In this document: piece after piece, positions 23,783 through 36,478 of the stretch
How positions within the stretch are numbered: position 1 is the first letter of the stretch
Layout of the letters: every line of letters starts with the position of its first letter
From: Engraulis encrasicolus
Taxonomy: Eukaryota; Chordata; Actinopteri; Clupeiformes; Engraulidae
Direction of reading: 5' to 3'
DNA: 64,000 bases
NCBI RefSeq assembly: GCF_034702125.1
Contig: NC_085861.1
Location: 46,768,222-46,832,221 of the forward strand
Translations under genes and position numbers: made by a program
Notes under the pieces: generated by a model
What the model was told of the DNA's origin: nothing
What the model saw: only the letters and a program-made list of their open reading frames with translations
Database searches by the model: none

Positions 23783-26700
23783 ATGGAAACACATGTCCTG
23801 TTTGTGTGTTTTCTAATACCCGGTATTACAGCTTCTCAAGGTAAGCACTATTACACTTTTACATTAACAATAACATTTTAATTCATTTGTATGACCATCA
23901 GCTTAATAAGTTCCCCTCACGTTTGGTTTTAAGCTGTACTACCAAACTAATTGAGAGTGTCAACCATTTTGGGTGCATATCTCTAAGGCATACAGTATAC
24001 ATGGGTTCTAATTTTTTGTTTTAACTTGACTGCGCGACATTGGCTTCGCACAACTCAAGGTCTGATTGTTGGAAACCGCTGTCGGTCAAAAAATAAGCTA
24101 ACGTGGTTGGCTGCCAGTGTCTTGCCCATCCTCACAACATTGTGATTACAAACACGGTGAACCCATGTACACTGCAATGTAGTTATCAAGTGGCGGTCAG
24201 GGCGGAGGTGTGTGCTCTAATAAAATATGCATTTTATTGTTTGTCATATTAATGTCAAGAATGCTTGACAGAAAGAAATTTAGCTTTGACTGGAAGGGCC
24301 ACCCAGTCAGACCTTGTGAAATCGCCATACGCGGGGGAAGGCATTGCCCAAAATGCCATTGATGGAAATCGGGATTCACATTTCCATCATGGATCCTGCA
24401 CTCTAACTGATGAAGATACCAACCCCTGGTGGAGGGTGGACCTGCTGAAGGAGTACATCATCACATCAGTGGTGATCACCAACAGAGGAGACTGCTGCCC
24501 TGAGAGACTCGATGGAGCTGAGATTCGCATTGGCAGCTCCCTTATTGACAACGGCAACGACAACACACAGTGAGGTTCAATTTTTAAAAATCAGGAAATA
24601 TCTCATTAAAAGCTATATATATGTATATATCAGTATATCAAGGAGGGGGAACACTGCCCTAAAGAATTTGAGATCTATCTTCATCCATTAAATCCGTAAA
24701 GCTACGTACACACACATTACTAGCTTCTCGCTTGCTCGCCTACTCGCCACTCTCTCACGGAACGTTTGCTGAAAGTTCCCGTGGCTTTAACTACCAATGT
24801 ACAGGCGAGAAGTAGACTACCGAACGCTGCTTTCCAATTGGTTACTCGCCTCGCTGGAAGTTAAAATATTTTAATCTCGGGATCCGTCCACATCGCATCG
24901 CTTGTACAGTAGGCTACTCGCCTACTCGCCTCGCTGGAACACATTGACATTCTATTGACTTAATTTGCTGAGCGAGTAACTAGTAGCGACGTGTGTGTAC
25001 GGCCCTTGAGAACACAAAATAACAAACTGAAGTTTAGCATCTAATAATAATCTATTGTGTATAGAACATACAGGAGTAGTCCCACAGTCATCTTGACGAA
25101 AAAGTGTCGTTAACAGGTGTGAGTAGGAAGCATCATCAATTTCTGCATTGATTGAGAAAGCAATTCCCATACCAGGCTGTCAATGGACAGATGGTTCTTT
25201 CTCAGTCCGTAGCCCCTTAAGCTTAAAGTGTATATCTCAGGTTAATTTTTATTCAAAATAATGGACTTCCTTTGATAGTTCTACCACTTGAACAATTATC
25301 CATCATTTTTTTTCATGCAACAGGACATCAGAAAATGATGTATAAAGAGGAAAAGTGTGTATTTTCAGTAACATGTTCAAAGAATTCTAATCTATTGTGT
25401 GACGTCAGGCGAGGCCATTCAGTAGCCCGCAGTAGCGGTAGCCCTGCATTCTGTACGGTGTGTGATTGAATTATGCCGTACGGGTATGAAATAAATATCA
25501 TTGGCAATATTATATCATGACCGCTACAGGGTGCCATGTGACCGTGAGGCAGTAAAAACCAGTGTTCGAACTATGCCAAAAAAAAAAAAAAAAATGGGGT
25601 GGTGGGGGCTACGATTGCGCTTGCCTCAAAGTGCGAGTCTCGAAAGCTTGAATTTGGAGAAGATGGCCTTGTGATTTCAAATTTCAAGTAGGCCTACACT
25701 ACAAATTACCAGACATTGTTAGTATCAACCTTTAGTAGGTCTATCACGCCATTTCAGCATCATGTCCAAGTGGGAAAGAATGTAAACAGCGACAAATAAT
25801 ACATAAATAAAACCGTTTGGGTGAATCATTCGCTCCAAGCTTTTTAACGGCAAGGTGCAAAGCAGTCGGCTGCATTGTAAGAGAGTCAGAGATTACCAAA
25901 TTCAAACGACTGCAAAGCAATCTGTCTGGGCACAGCGGAAAGCACCTGTGCGGTCCACACGGTCGTCAGCAGAAAACGAATGAACCTCCCTTGCAATACG
26001 TCCGAGAACATCAGTACGCCTACACCGTATGTCAAATGGCGCATTTGTCTACTTGTTTCGAGCACCACGTTTCATTGTCATTGCCGCGAGTTTCTGACAA
26101 ACCACATAGTTGAGCTGCACAACGTGACACTATCATACACAACATGATGAAGCGCCCCCTCACGTTTGACATCCTCGGGCCGAAGTCTTATAAGGAGGTA
26201 AAGACCGTGAACATAGTGACACACACTTCACAGTGGTGAAAACGAAACGAAGTTGCCTCCCACGGCCCAAACGCAAAATAATGCCGAAAATTGAATGCCC
26301 CCTCAGTTGTCCTGGCTAGGGCAACTGGCGCGTTATCACTGCTTCTTATTCAATGCAGCAGCACTTTCATTGTACTCGCGCTGCACTTGTCTCACAATGC
26401 AATCAGCTGCGTGCTCCGGGCCAAATAGTCAACTCTCCCACCTTGTGGACACAGAAGGGAACAATTTGAAGAACGCGTTTCAGACGGACGGACAGACATA
26501 GCCTACCCTTTTATAGAGATGCTGGGACGCATCTAAAAATATGGATTCAACGCGGGTAGTAGGAAAATAGAGACTGAAAAGATACAACCAAAAGGCTCTA
26601 CTCGAAGGCTCCAGCCAACGCTGTTGAAAGATTGTTTTTGATTTGTTTCTGAATGAGATGCTTTTATCAAACGTCATACCAAATCTACATTGGCCTATAG

Positions 26701-29700
26701 GTAGGGTTGCCAACCGTCCCTTGAAATACGGAATCGTCCTGTATTTAGAGATAAAAGTACGGGTTCCGTATTGAACTGAAACGGGACACGGGACGTTAGA
26801 ATGCAGGAAATTACATCTAAGAAATGCAAAATTTGACCAGACCCCCGGCACGATGAAGTGTCCCGTATTTTTTTCATTGACAGTTGGCAACCCTACCTAT
26901 AGGCTAGTTTTGGTATTTATGTTTGATCTGGCAACTATTGTTGTTTTACTGTCTTGCTTGAATCGCTCTGTTTGGATTACTTGAAGACTTTCCATGGATT
27001 ATCCTGCATCGTCTCAGTGCCGTGAGTAACCTGGAACATAAGTAGGCTATATCATCAGAGGTGACCTTAGTCACTTTTGGCCGCTAGAGACTTGGAAGGC
27101 GCTACATTTGCGCCACACAACGTGGATTATTGAAACTGAAGACTTGATTTCTTCTATTGGATAATTTCGTTTGGTAGGCCTATAATTACGGACAGTGTAG
27201 TTTTTTTGCGACACTCTGACTTTTTTTTTTTTCAAGGAATATAGGTTAACCGAAATAGTCCCGCCGCCGCGTGGGTTACCTATGCTATTGATTTGTGATA
27301 CGCATGTGGGTGACCTTTATTGAAGTTGCATGTAATTCTATAGAACAGTCAAAGGAAATTGAAAATGTGATTTTTACAACAGCGACATGACTCGGGTGGT
27401 ATAGGCCTACTTTAGCCTACTGTTTTGCACATTGGAAAAGTTTGACGCGATTTCAGCACCATGGACAGTCCCTCCCCAGTCGGGCGAATAGCACCACATT
27501 TTTACGCAGATCATTTCCTGTTTGTGCTGTTTGTAATTTAGGTAGCCTATTGCATTTAGCTGACACGATATTGGCAGTTCATTAAACATGATTAAAAGCA
27601 ATCCCAAAAATATGAAGGGACTAGTAAAAAAAAAGAAGCCCATGTCGCATAGGCCTAGTCTAGCCTATAGGTCCAAGCAGAATTTGCAACCCTGCATGAA
27701 TAGCATTTCTACTAAAACTAGTTGGCCAAAAGTTACTAAATCATTTGGAAGTTGTTACAGTGCCCTGCATGAGAAAAGCCGCACGATTACAGTTGCGATT
27801 TCTATTATAGGCCTGCAGGCCACGGCCGTTATATCATTAGTGATCGTCACCTCGCCTATGTAAAATTCCAGGCAAATAAAATTAGAACGTTCACCCATGG
27901 CCTCGCCTGACGTAGTCGCCAGGTTACGGTTAAACCCACATTTGCCACAACAAACAACAAAAATCGTTGTTTAACATCGTTTTTGGAGGGACTTATATAT
28001 GTGGATCATTTATTGAATACAGTGTGTACACATTGATCCAAAGTAGTGGTTAACCTGCGATATACACTTTAATGCACGGCGTACCTCCTGTGGCACGCTG
28101 TAATAGACATTGAAAGTTAACTACTATACTACATGACAGTGCACGTAATACATTACGACTTAGTCATTGCCATTCTGGTAACAGCTCATTTATAATGCCG
28201 TGTCTTAAGGGCTTAAAAAGATTGATGCTGATGTTTCTCCTGGGAGATTGGAGGTGTTGGTAGACTACGGCAGGTTCTCAGAGAGGTTGTTTCCCTTTTC
28301 AAGCTGGACGCTTATTCTGCCATTGAAGTGGATGATGGGTATCTCCTTGGACTGCTCCCATGTAATGAACTGTTTGGTTTTACCAGTGTTGAGGAATAGG
28401 TTGTTTTTCGCACACTATGTAGCTAGATGTTTTATGTTGTTTATTTATCTCTACATGAATCTTGATCCTTATTCTTCAGAGTTGGAGTAATATCCTCTAT
28501 CCCAGCTGGGGAAAGCCAGACCTTCACATTCAGCTCTGGGGTCAGTGGTCGCTATATTAATGTTTTTCTGCCAGGCGCCGAAAGGACTTTAAGTCTCTGT
28601 GAGGTTGAGATTTATGGCTATTTGACACCAACTGGTGAGTGATCTCTTAAGAAACACAGTATGTAACAATTAAAATTAACACATGCATAAATTAGAGAAA
28701 TGTTATTACATAATATGCACACCCTTGTTACATTTGTTGGAATTCTGGTTTTCATTGCAGGTGAGAATGTGGCCTTAAGAGGAAAAGCCACTCAGTCAGA
28801 CCTTCATTCATTCCGCGTTGCTTCCAATGCTATTGATGGGAATCGGGATGGCGTATATGACCATGGGTCCTGTACTTGTACAAAGCCTCACCTCAACCCC
28901 TGGTGGAGGGTGGACCTGCTCCAGACATACAAAGTCTTCTCAGTGATCATCACCAACATTGTGGAGGCCGCCAGTCGGCTGAATGGGGCTGAAATCCGGA
29001 TTGGCAATTCCTTGGACAACAATGGCATCAATAACCCCAGGTAAAAGACTGCTCCGCTGATGGAGAAATAATGAATGGGGTTTCACACATCCCCTGCTGA
29101 GTCAATTTTCAGAAATAGAGTTCATAAACAGTTAATCCAGGGATATACATGATCATGTTTTAATAGCTGTACACACTACACCTAGCCTGGACTGGCAGAC
29201 TATGTAATATGGCAAGTTTACACTGCATGGTTCAGAAAACTCAGGGCTGTGGGTTCAAAGTAATGTTGTTGTTCAATTTGCCTCAGCATGCCATGACCAA
29301 TTAGAGCAAAGATGAGTAACCTGCTCCAACAGTGACTAATCTGCACCAACGACTCAAACAGGTCTTAAAAACATTTTGTTGAGATTGGAGGACAGGTTTT
29401 CTGTCCTTTTGTGTCTCACCTCCAACGGTGCAGTACTAGACCAACTCACCAGACAGAAATAGTTTTTTGCCTCTAGGTGTTCATGTATTTGCCAGGCTTG
29501 GTTATGCATAATTTATGCAAAGATTTGGAATGTAATGACGTCACAACTTGGACTCTGTACAGCAAATATTGTCCTTTTTAACCTTCCAATTTTGCAGGTG
29601 TGCTGTAATCTCCTCGATTCCTGCTGGGATTTCCGAGACATTTCAGTGCAACGGCATGGAGGGGCGTTATGTGACTGTGGTGATACCTGGACGTGAAGAG

Positions 29701-29748
29701 TATCTGAATCTCTGTGAAGTAGAGGTGTACGGATCACCACTGGACTGA
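23783..29748 (+). CDS. Lectin C: complete two-domain F-type lectin (fucolectin)
   Basis: The only lectin gene here with no visible defect. Exons: 23783-23840 (signal peptide [19 protein letters not shown]), 24272-24569 and 28480-28634 (domain 1), 28761-29040 and 29598-29748 (domain 2, TGA). The CDS totals 942 nt, 313 residues, phases 1,2,1,2, with GT..AG throughout. An AG 12 nt upstream of exon 2 would add four in-frame residues (ECLT) and is an alternative acceptor. Each domain has the ATQS opening, [12 protein letters not shown]..., NPWWRVDL and the closing LCEVE-YG. Domain 1 has RGDCCPER, but Leu replaces the sugar-binding His (CTLT). In domain 2 the position is Cys (CTCT) and the Arg motif is gone (NIVEAASR), so both sites depart from the canonical fucose site. 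Intron 2 is 3.9 kb and carries several transposons. No AATAAA follows the stop at the position used in A, D and G. Confidence 0.9.
24699..25007. mobile_element. Small TIR element in intron 2 of lectin C
   Basis: Ends GCTACGTACACACAC and GTGTGTGTACGGCCC are inverted repeats. The interior repeats CTACTCGCC and CTCGCCTCGCTGGAA motifs and is richer in CpG than its surroundings. It is non-coding. Confidence 0.5.
25223..28072. mobile_element. 2.85-kb TTAA-bounded piggyBac-like element in lectin C intron 2
   Basis: Begins TTAAAGTGTATATCTCAGG and ends with the reverse complement of TTAAAGTGTATATCGCAGG. The 23-bp inverted ends differ at one base and close on TTAA at both sides, as for piggyBac-type insertion. 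No transposase frame is visible. The matching intron of lectin F runs straight from CTTTCTCAATGACC-type sequence to ATTGATGCTGAT without this block, so the insertion is specific to copy C. A smaller hAT-like MITE sits inside it. Confidence 0.6.
26702..26895. mobile_element. 194-bp hAT-like MITE nested in the TTAA element
   Basis: Starts TAGGGTTGCCAACCGTCCC and ends GTTGGCAACCCTA, giving 13-bp inverted ends. It is flanked by perfect 8-bp direct repeats CCTATAGG (26694-26701 and 26896-26903), the hAT hallmark. It is non-coding. Confidence 0.8.
28210..28395 (-). pseudogene. Retroelement reverse-transcriptase remnant in lectin C intron 2
   Basis: This segment, and its partner about 25130-25210, matches 41440-41720 of lectin F in reverse complement. 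Read in the F orientation it contains NTGKTKQLI, resembling the N-x-x-KTK block that follows the reverse-transcriptase catalytic motif of several LINEs. It is too decayed to place in a clade. Its presence in both C and F shows it predates their duplication. Confidence 0.35.
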
Positions 29749-32700
29749 AGCTCTTCAAAACAACATATCATCCATAACGTTTTGCTATCAGATAAAACAC
29801 TGCAAATATAGGTCAAGTAATGTAATGAATGTCACCACATTATTTAGGAAGCACACAACTGTGTGAGAGAGAGAGAGAGAGTAGTTTTTGTTTTTCATGT
29901 CATGAATTAAGATGCTTTTTGGGGAATCACATCACTTTGAATGGAGTTAACTTCTCCAATGGTAATTACACTGTATAGAGGATAGAATTGTCGAATGAGT
30001 CAAAGGAATCACAAAGATGTTAATCTTACTGTTAAATATCAGTAAAATCATGCTGGAAACTAGAATGACACTTTGAGAGCACTGACCTGCTCAGATTCAC
30101 CTTAGTGTTTTCTAGTAATTACAGCCACTAGGACATTCGGAGGTCCTATTTTGCTAAATTTTAGTGATGAAATGCTATGGTTGTGGGAATGAAGCGGTCT
30201 GTTATGATGATCTCCGAAGAGCTGACTGTTCCTTATGTATCTCATTTACAAGGCCAATTCGCACAATAGTATTGGGTGTAATTTAGTCAATTTCACTGTC
30301 AATGTGTTCAGTCGAGTCATTTAAATTGATTACACATACACAAGAGGGCCCACATTTGTCAGACCGGTACTCCCATTATATCTATCTAATAATATGATGA
30401 TATTATTCTGAGATGATCATGTGAATGAATTATTCACTTCATTGAGTGATTGACAAATAAATGGAACTCGTCCAGTGAATGTACCTCTGCATTCTTGATC
30501 ATTTGCAGTGGTTTTATTGCACAAGCAGGAAGACCCGCCAGGTGTAAGCAGGAGTCAAGGTCAGAGATGACCATGGCAAATCATATGGGCTATGCATTGG
30601 CAACAGAATACATTGAACATTTCACCTCCATCTCCAGACAAAGAATTATGATATAAATGTGTCCCGTATTAGAGAATTGCTATGTCATATTTTCCAACCT
30701 AATGCAAAGGCTTTGAAGACATTTTTCTCAGTTTCACTGTTGGCACAGTTGCTTCACTTGGCTTTTGTAGGGCAGCACTAATGAGTGCCACTGACTGACC
30801 TAATTGTGGATCCTATTAGATTAGATGATTTACTATGGGAAGGAACACAAAACAACTCACAATGAATTATGATCGTTGTTTGTGTGTGTTTGATTGCTTG
30901 AGGTTTTTTTTTTTCATTTCATTCTGATTTTATGATTAGCCTGATGAAGGTCTGAAGACAAAAAGCTTGCAATGAAATCAATAAAGCCATGTAATACACA
31001 AGACCTGAAGTGTGCAGATTTTTCCTGCTTCAGCTATGAGGTGAACAAAATATTTTTGAAAATTATTATTATTATATACAATGCCCCAATATAATGTATA
31101 GCCTTGTGAGGGAGCTGGAAGTTCCACATGCCCCCAACACACCCTCCCCCCTTTCAGCACCTGCCCCCCAAAATGTCTATACGTTTCTGCCTAAACGTAA
31201 GACAGACAATTGTCAAAATGAACCTGTATAACTTTCAACTTACTGTATAACGTCTTTACCGTTCTGCAACCTTGAGCCTGTGTTTTCTTATTTGGTGTTA
31301 GGTACAGTATCAAAAGCTGTGGGATGAATGCAATATATTGGCTGCTTGTGTGTAAAATAAATAGTTCTCCATTGTCATGTTCAAATAGCAACTACCTCTT
31401 CTGTAATATTTCCCTTCCCAAGAGTATTCAGACTTGAGAACTGAACGATACAGTACAATCAGGTCAGATCTAAGCATTCTGATACCAGAACAGTGTAATT
31501 CAGGTCAGTTAGAAATTATAATGAACAAACAGTATCGCAGTGTCAGTCCTACTGTCTCACACATTCCCAACAATCAAGTCCAGACAGTAACCTTTTTATG
31601 GATCTATGAATGGCGTATTGGACTGCCATTATTGTCTCACTTGGTAGCTTCATTTTCCATTGATGCTTGACACCTGAGTCTGAGATCTGACACTGTCCTA
31701 AAATTGATATAATATCTTATTATACGGCCTTCTAGAATGTTGTGAGAGCCCCCATTCTCTTTCAATGGGCGGCCCCAACGTTCGGTGGTCACTATTTTTC
31801 TATAGTGCCCACTAAATAATGGTAACTTCAGAGATCACTCCGCAAGTAGATCGGTCATATCTTCAATGATATGTCTTGCCTTCTGATTTTGCCGGTAGCC
31901 CACTGATGCTCCGGTAACCAGCCACTTCCCAAACGTCTCCTAATTACAAAAGTCTCATTCAGCGATTAATTTTAACAGTTATGTCTAATCCTGACAAAAC
32001 TAATGGCTAATAATAACAACAAAGGCCGAGTGGTAGCCCATCAAGATTCATCAGCAACCCCTCATGTCAGAGTGCGAGTGTTGCCCTTCCAAGAAAGCAA
32101 ACTGTCACTGTCCGCCGGCCGCTGTCGTGACATCTTTTATTAGGCCCTAACACTAGTATTTTTCTTAAACAAGTGAGGAGTTCATTGGCAGTTTCTTTAA
32201 GGGTGTAGTAGCCTAGTTAGGGTAGCCTAGTAGAAGTTGCCTCCTTCAGCCAACCATTCGGCGCACAATGCTCTGCCTGTAGCAGGATCGATAGGCTTAT
32301 GATGGTCAGGGCGCACAGCCGTTGTGGTAGCTTTTGTGATACACACCGGATTATCATGCACATGTACATCTACTTGTACGAGGCTACGGAAAGTGATGTG
32401 GGACAAAGGTATGATAGGAAGCGAATGTCAACATAACCAGAGATTACACAATCTTCGATATGGTCACCAAATGTTTTGGGACTGTCATTTATGTTATGCC
32501 TGCACTTTGAAATTAGATCAGAGTCTTGTTGTTACACAGGTATATTTGATTTACCTCAACGGTACCCTGTACTCAACTTTAATCGGTCTACCAAGCAGAT
32601 ATGGGCACATGAGAATCCGCTGCGTATCACAAAAGCTACCACACCGTGCTTGGGTTGCCTATGCTTTTTTTCTGGAATACTATCGCTGAGTAGATAGAAA

Positions 32701-32954
32701 TGATCCTGTTATCAACCCGAGTTTAGTAGATATTGTGCAGTGAACAAGGCAGCCTGCAAACAGTTTGAAGCGCAACGTGGCTGTAACAAGTTAGAAAGTA
32801 GCCAAACTCTGTTGCTTGGTAATCTTTTTAAATTATGAGCGTTCCACAAACTATCTTTCTTTGCGCACGCTATAAAATGGCAATAAACCTGTTACTTTAA
32901 ACTACTGGTTAACTATTTATGCTTTCTAATGTTGGTAAAGGCTGTATAATAAGC
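29749..32954. other. Spacer after lectin C
   Basis: No gene recognised. A short GA run lies at about 29869-29881. About 30935-31030 is a retroposon-like tail (CTGATGAAGGTCTGAAG followed by CAATAAAGCCATG), of the same broad type as the repeats near 9420 and 21110. 31740-32330 is unremarkable unique-looking sequence. Confidence 0.4.
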
Positions 32955-33069
32955 GGGATAATGTATTGTCCACACGTGACTATAGGGTTACGCCTTTGGC
33001 GTCGGGGGTTGTTATTCGCCCCGTCGGGAAATATTTTCCTATAGTCACGTGTGAACAATACATTATCCC
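32955..33069. mobile_element. 115-bp hairpin MITE
   Basis: GGGATAATGTATTGTCCACA at the left is matched by its near-complement at the right end (TGAACAATACATTATCCC), leaving a GC-rich loop with GGCGTCGGGGG and CGCCCCGTCGG. Perfect pairing of the CACGTGACTATAG segment continues the stem to about 30 bp. Confidence 0.7.
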
Positions 33070-33812
33070 TTACCTAATATGTGCTGCTGTTGGATGGGAA
33101 TAGGCTACAGGCCAACCGACAGACTCATTTTTTATTGGGTTTTTAGTTTCCAACCACACCAATCCACACGTCATTCATACACTTAGTGCACTGTGTAAAA
33201 GTAAACATGTATACATGTCCTTTGATAATGTGCCCAAAGATAGACAGGTCATCAGCTGGGAAAATTAGGCCTTTCGTCCTACCGCACTTTTCTCTGTGGA
33301 TTACTGACCAGAAGCCCTATTGGAAGAAATTAAATCATGGGGCCACGTCAATTTTTGCTCAGAATTCAATATGGCCACCATTTTCCAAAATGACTTGTTT
33401 TCATGCATTATTACATTGTACTATAAGGTGATATTCATGAACGATGAACTACTTTCAACATTATTCTGTCCTATTTCCTTACAGACATGTTAACAAAGGT
33501 TGACTAAACTAAAAGAAATGAAAATAAAGTTGGCCACCTTGCAATATCCAAAGGAAAGTGCTGAAAATAATGATTGAAATGCACATACAGAGTCTATGGC
33601 TGCGAAAATTAGGCCTATTGTCCTGTCAGGGTTTTCACAGTGGATTACAGACCAGAAGGCCTATTGAAAAAGATGAAAACTTGGGGCCATCTATGTGCTC
33701 CAAAATTCAAAATGTTCTCTGTTTTTCAGAATGGCAGACTTTCACACATTTTTCTCAATACTGTACAGACGTGAGTATAAAGGTTGTCTAGAAAAAGGCA
33801 TGAATATATATA

Positions 33813-34214
33813 CAGGGGGTGGACAAAATAACTGAGACACCTGTCATTTTAGTGTCATTTAGTTCTTCTTGCATTAACAGTAAATCCTGTTGGATGTGGT
33901 TCATCCTTCTTGGTGGTATGCAGACATTACCTTGGATACTGTGGCTCTTGATACATCACAAAGACTTGCTGTCTCGGTCAAAGATGCAACAGTTACACAG
34001 AATTTCTCCTTTTTGAACTCTGACATGTCACCCATAATGTTGTGTGCATTGCAAAATTTTGAGCAAAACTGTGCTCTTACCCTGCTAATTGAACCTTCAC
34101 ACTTCACTTTACAATGTGCAATTAATGAAGATTGGCCAACAGGCTGGTCCACTTGAGCCATGAAACTTCCCACACTAAAATGATAGGTGTCTCAGATATT
34201 TTGTCCACCCCCTG
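33813..34214 (-). mobile_element. 402-bp Tc1/mariner-type deletion derivative
   Basis: Ends CAGGGGGTGGACAAAATA and TTTTGTCCACCCCCTG are inverted repeats flanked by TA dinucleotides (33811-33812 and 34215-34216), as for Tc1/mariner. It keeps only the 5' part of a transposase gene on the minus strand, so it looks like an internal-deletion, MITE-like copy. Confidence 0.85.
33901..34035 (-). pseudogene. Tc1-type transposase N-terminal fragment
   Basis: A ~44-residue frame contains VTVASLTETASLCDVSRATV followed by SKVMSAY, matching the helix-turn-helix DNA-binding start of fish Tc1-like transposases. The DDE catalytic part is absent. It is a remnant, not a functional enzyme. Confidence 0.75.
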
Positions 34215-34224
34215 TATCTTGCCA

Positions 34225-34650
34225 CCAAGGGGGGGGGGGGTAAGGTGGGGGGGTTGGGGGGACCGAATGATGCGGAGGAGCATCTGTGTGTGTGTGGGGT
34301 TGGGGGGGAATGAGTCGGGGTTGAATTAGTAGGTGGGGGGACAGAATAGTGTGTGGGGGGTTCGGGGGGGGTAGAATAATGTATGTGTGTGTGGTGGGGG
34401 GGGTAAGTTGAGTCGGGGGGGGGGGGGGGGTTGACCTGCCAAACTTTTCACATTGGGTGGGGGGTGGGCGAGTATTTTGTGGGGGAAGAATGAGTCAGGG
34501 GGGTTGAGCGTGGGGGGCAGAATAGTGGGGGGTGAGTGAGGGGTGGAGGGGCAGAGTAGCATGGGAAGGATGAGTGAGGGGGTTGGGGGGCAGAATAGTG
34601 TGTGGGGGGTGGAGGAGGCAGAATAGTGTGTATGGGAAAGACACTGTAGA
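34225..34650 (+). repeat. G-rich minisatellite
   Basis: Irregular repeats of GGGGG runs with AGAATAGTGTGTGGGG, strongly G-rich on the plus strand and C-rich on the other. Many runs of four or more G within short distances could form G-quadruplexes. The proline-rich minus-strand frames are artefacts. Confidence 0.8.
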
Positions 34651-35960
34651 TGAGCGGGGGATACGCGCGCGCGCACACACGCACGCACACTCACCCTTGC
34701 TTTATGCAAAAAAAATGTAGGCCTGAAAAACTTTTGGTCAGAAATCTAATGTGAAAAGTTTGGCAGATCAATAGCCTTTTTTCAGCAGTCAACTGTGTAT
34801 GTGTAATTCAATCATTTTCTGACATCAACCCTTAGGATATTGTCTATAGGAAATGTACATCTTACTGTTGCCAACCTTTGTACTCACGTCTGTAGATAGG
34901 AGATTTCACTGAAAATAGGTTATCTTTATTGATAATTATGGTCTTACAATATTGAGAAAAATGTATGAAAGTCTGCCATTCTGAAAAACAGAGAACATTT
35001 TGAATTTTGGAGCACATTTGAGATGGCAACCAGCTGGTGAATCTTTTTCAATAGGCCTTCTGGTCTGTAATCCACTGTGAAGACCCTGACAGGACATTAG
35101 GCCTAATTTTCGCAGCCAAAGACTCTGTATGTGCATTTCAATCATTATTTTCAGCACTTTCCTTTGGATATTGCAAGGTGGCCAAATTTATTTTCATTTC
35201 TTTAATTTCTTCCAATAGGGCTTCTGGTCAGTAATCCACAGAGAAAAGTGCGGTAGGACGAAAGGCCTAATTTTCCCAGCTGATGACCTGTCTAAAGAGT
35301 CATGGGTTGAAATTATTGGCAGGCGTTTGTGTGGAGACCACTTTGCATGGCTGCCACCTCGATAAGCTAATGCTCATGTTCCTTCCTTGGGTACACCTAG
35401 CATGCAACCAAGCAAGCAGTAATATCTCACATATCCTTTTCCACGTCATTGCATTACACGTAGTATAAGGTCGGTGATGCAAAGATAGGGAGATAATAGA
35501 TTGAGCCTTAACAATACGCAGTTCATGAACAATTAATCCACAGGGATATACATCCATATACTAATGTTTTAATAGCTGCACACTATGCCTAGCCTGGCCA
35601 GTCAGACTATACAACAGTAATATGATGAGTTTAGTCTCACACCGCATAGTTCAGAAAACTAAGGGCAGTGGGTTCAAACGTTGTTGTTAAAATTGTCTGC
35701 CACGGCCAGTTAGAGCAAATGCTGTATGAGTAACCTGCTCCAGCAGTGACTAACCTGCATCATTGACTCAAACAGGGCTTAAAAACTATTGTATTGTGGT
35801 TAAAGGACAGATTTTCTGTCCTTTTGTGTCTCACTTCCAATGGTGCAGTACTAGACCAACTCAACAGACAGAAATAGTTTTTTGTATCTAGGTGGGTTTG
35901 TGTATTTGCTACTATACATTATGCCATAATTTACGCACAGATTTGGAATATAATGACTAT

Positions 35961-36201
35961 GGTTCACTATTACAGTGGATCTACCACATTAGGTTAAGCA
36001 GTGTAACAATATTTAATACCATGTAGTGTAATACCAGTTTAACACCATGTACCAACCCTAACCTTAACCCTAACCTTAGATGTAAGTACAAAATTGGTAC
36101 ATGGTGTTACACTGTTATTACATGATATAAAATATTGCTACACTGATTATTACACTGTAGAGTATTACACTCATGTGGTAGATCCACTGTAAGAGTGAAC
36201 C
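35961..36201. mobile_element. Palindromic MITE in the intron-4 remnant of locus D
   Basis: Begins GGTTCACTATTACAGTGGAT and ends ATCCACTGTAAGAGTGAACC, with long inverted ends. The centre carries CCCTAACCTTAACCCTAACC, a telomere-like string. A second copy sits at the corresponding place in the last intron of lectin G, inverted. Confidence 0.7.
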
Positions 36202-36286
36202 ATTAAAATAAAGTGCAACCTAATGGGGTCATAACTTGGACTATGTACAGCAAATATTGTCCTTTTTAATCTTCTCATTTTCTCAG

Positions 36287-36442
36287 GTGTGCTGTAATCT
36301 CCTCGATTCCTGCTGGGTTTTCTGGGACGTTTCAGTGCAATGGCATGGAGGGGCGCTATGTGACCGTAGTGATACCTGGACGTGCAGAGTAGCCTATCTC
36401 ACTCTCTGTGAAGTAGAGGTGTACGGATCACCACTGGACTGA
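36287..36442 (+). pseudogene. Lectin D: orphan last exon of an F-type lectin, frameshifted
   Basis: After a CTCAG acceptor the frame reads [20 protein letters not shown], as in the last exon of A, C and F. Near 36390 a 5-nt insertion (TAGCC) between the Glu and Tyr codons gives an immediate TAG and shifts the frame; the terminal VYGSPLD and stop remain recognisable after the shift. Upstream, homology to intron 4 extends back only to about 35515, and no fourth exon is present. This is a truncated duplicate. AATAAA follows at 36479-36484. Confidence 0.85.
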
Positions 36443-36478
36443 AGCTCTTCAAAACAACACACATCATCCATTATGTTG

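Larger units (their letters stand above)
33241..35294. mobile_element. 2.05-kb foldback element carrying nested repeats
   Basis: Outer ends TAGACAGGTCATCAGCTGGG and its reverse complement (ending CCTGTCTA at 35294) define inverted arms. 33241-33330 pairs with 35205-35294, and about 33530-33790 pairs with about 34870-35190. Between the arms lie a Tc1/mariner-type element and a G-rich minisatellite. The element has no reading frame of its own. It ends about 220 bp before the truncated copy of intron 4 that belongs to locus D. Confidence 0.7.

Noticed and set aside
32324..32697. 121-residue frame in the C/D spacer
   Set aside because: No splice context, no domain, and an overlapping frame of similar length; not supported as a gene.
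34326..34709. Proline-rich minus-strand frames
   Set aside because: Complement of the G-rich minisatellite.
36061..36082. Interstitial telomere
   Set aside because: CCCTAACC-type units are few and irregular and belong to the centre of a MITE with a second copy at 57090-57110.
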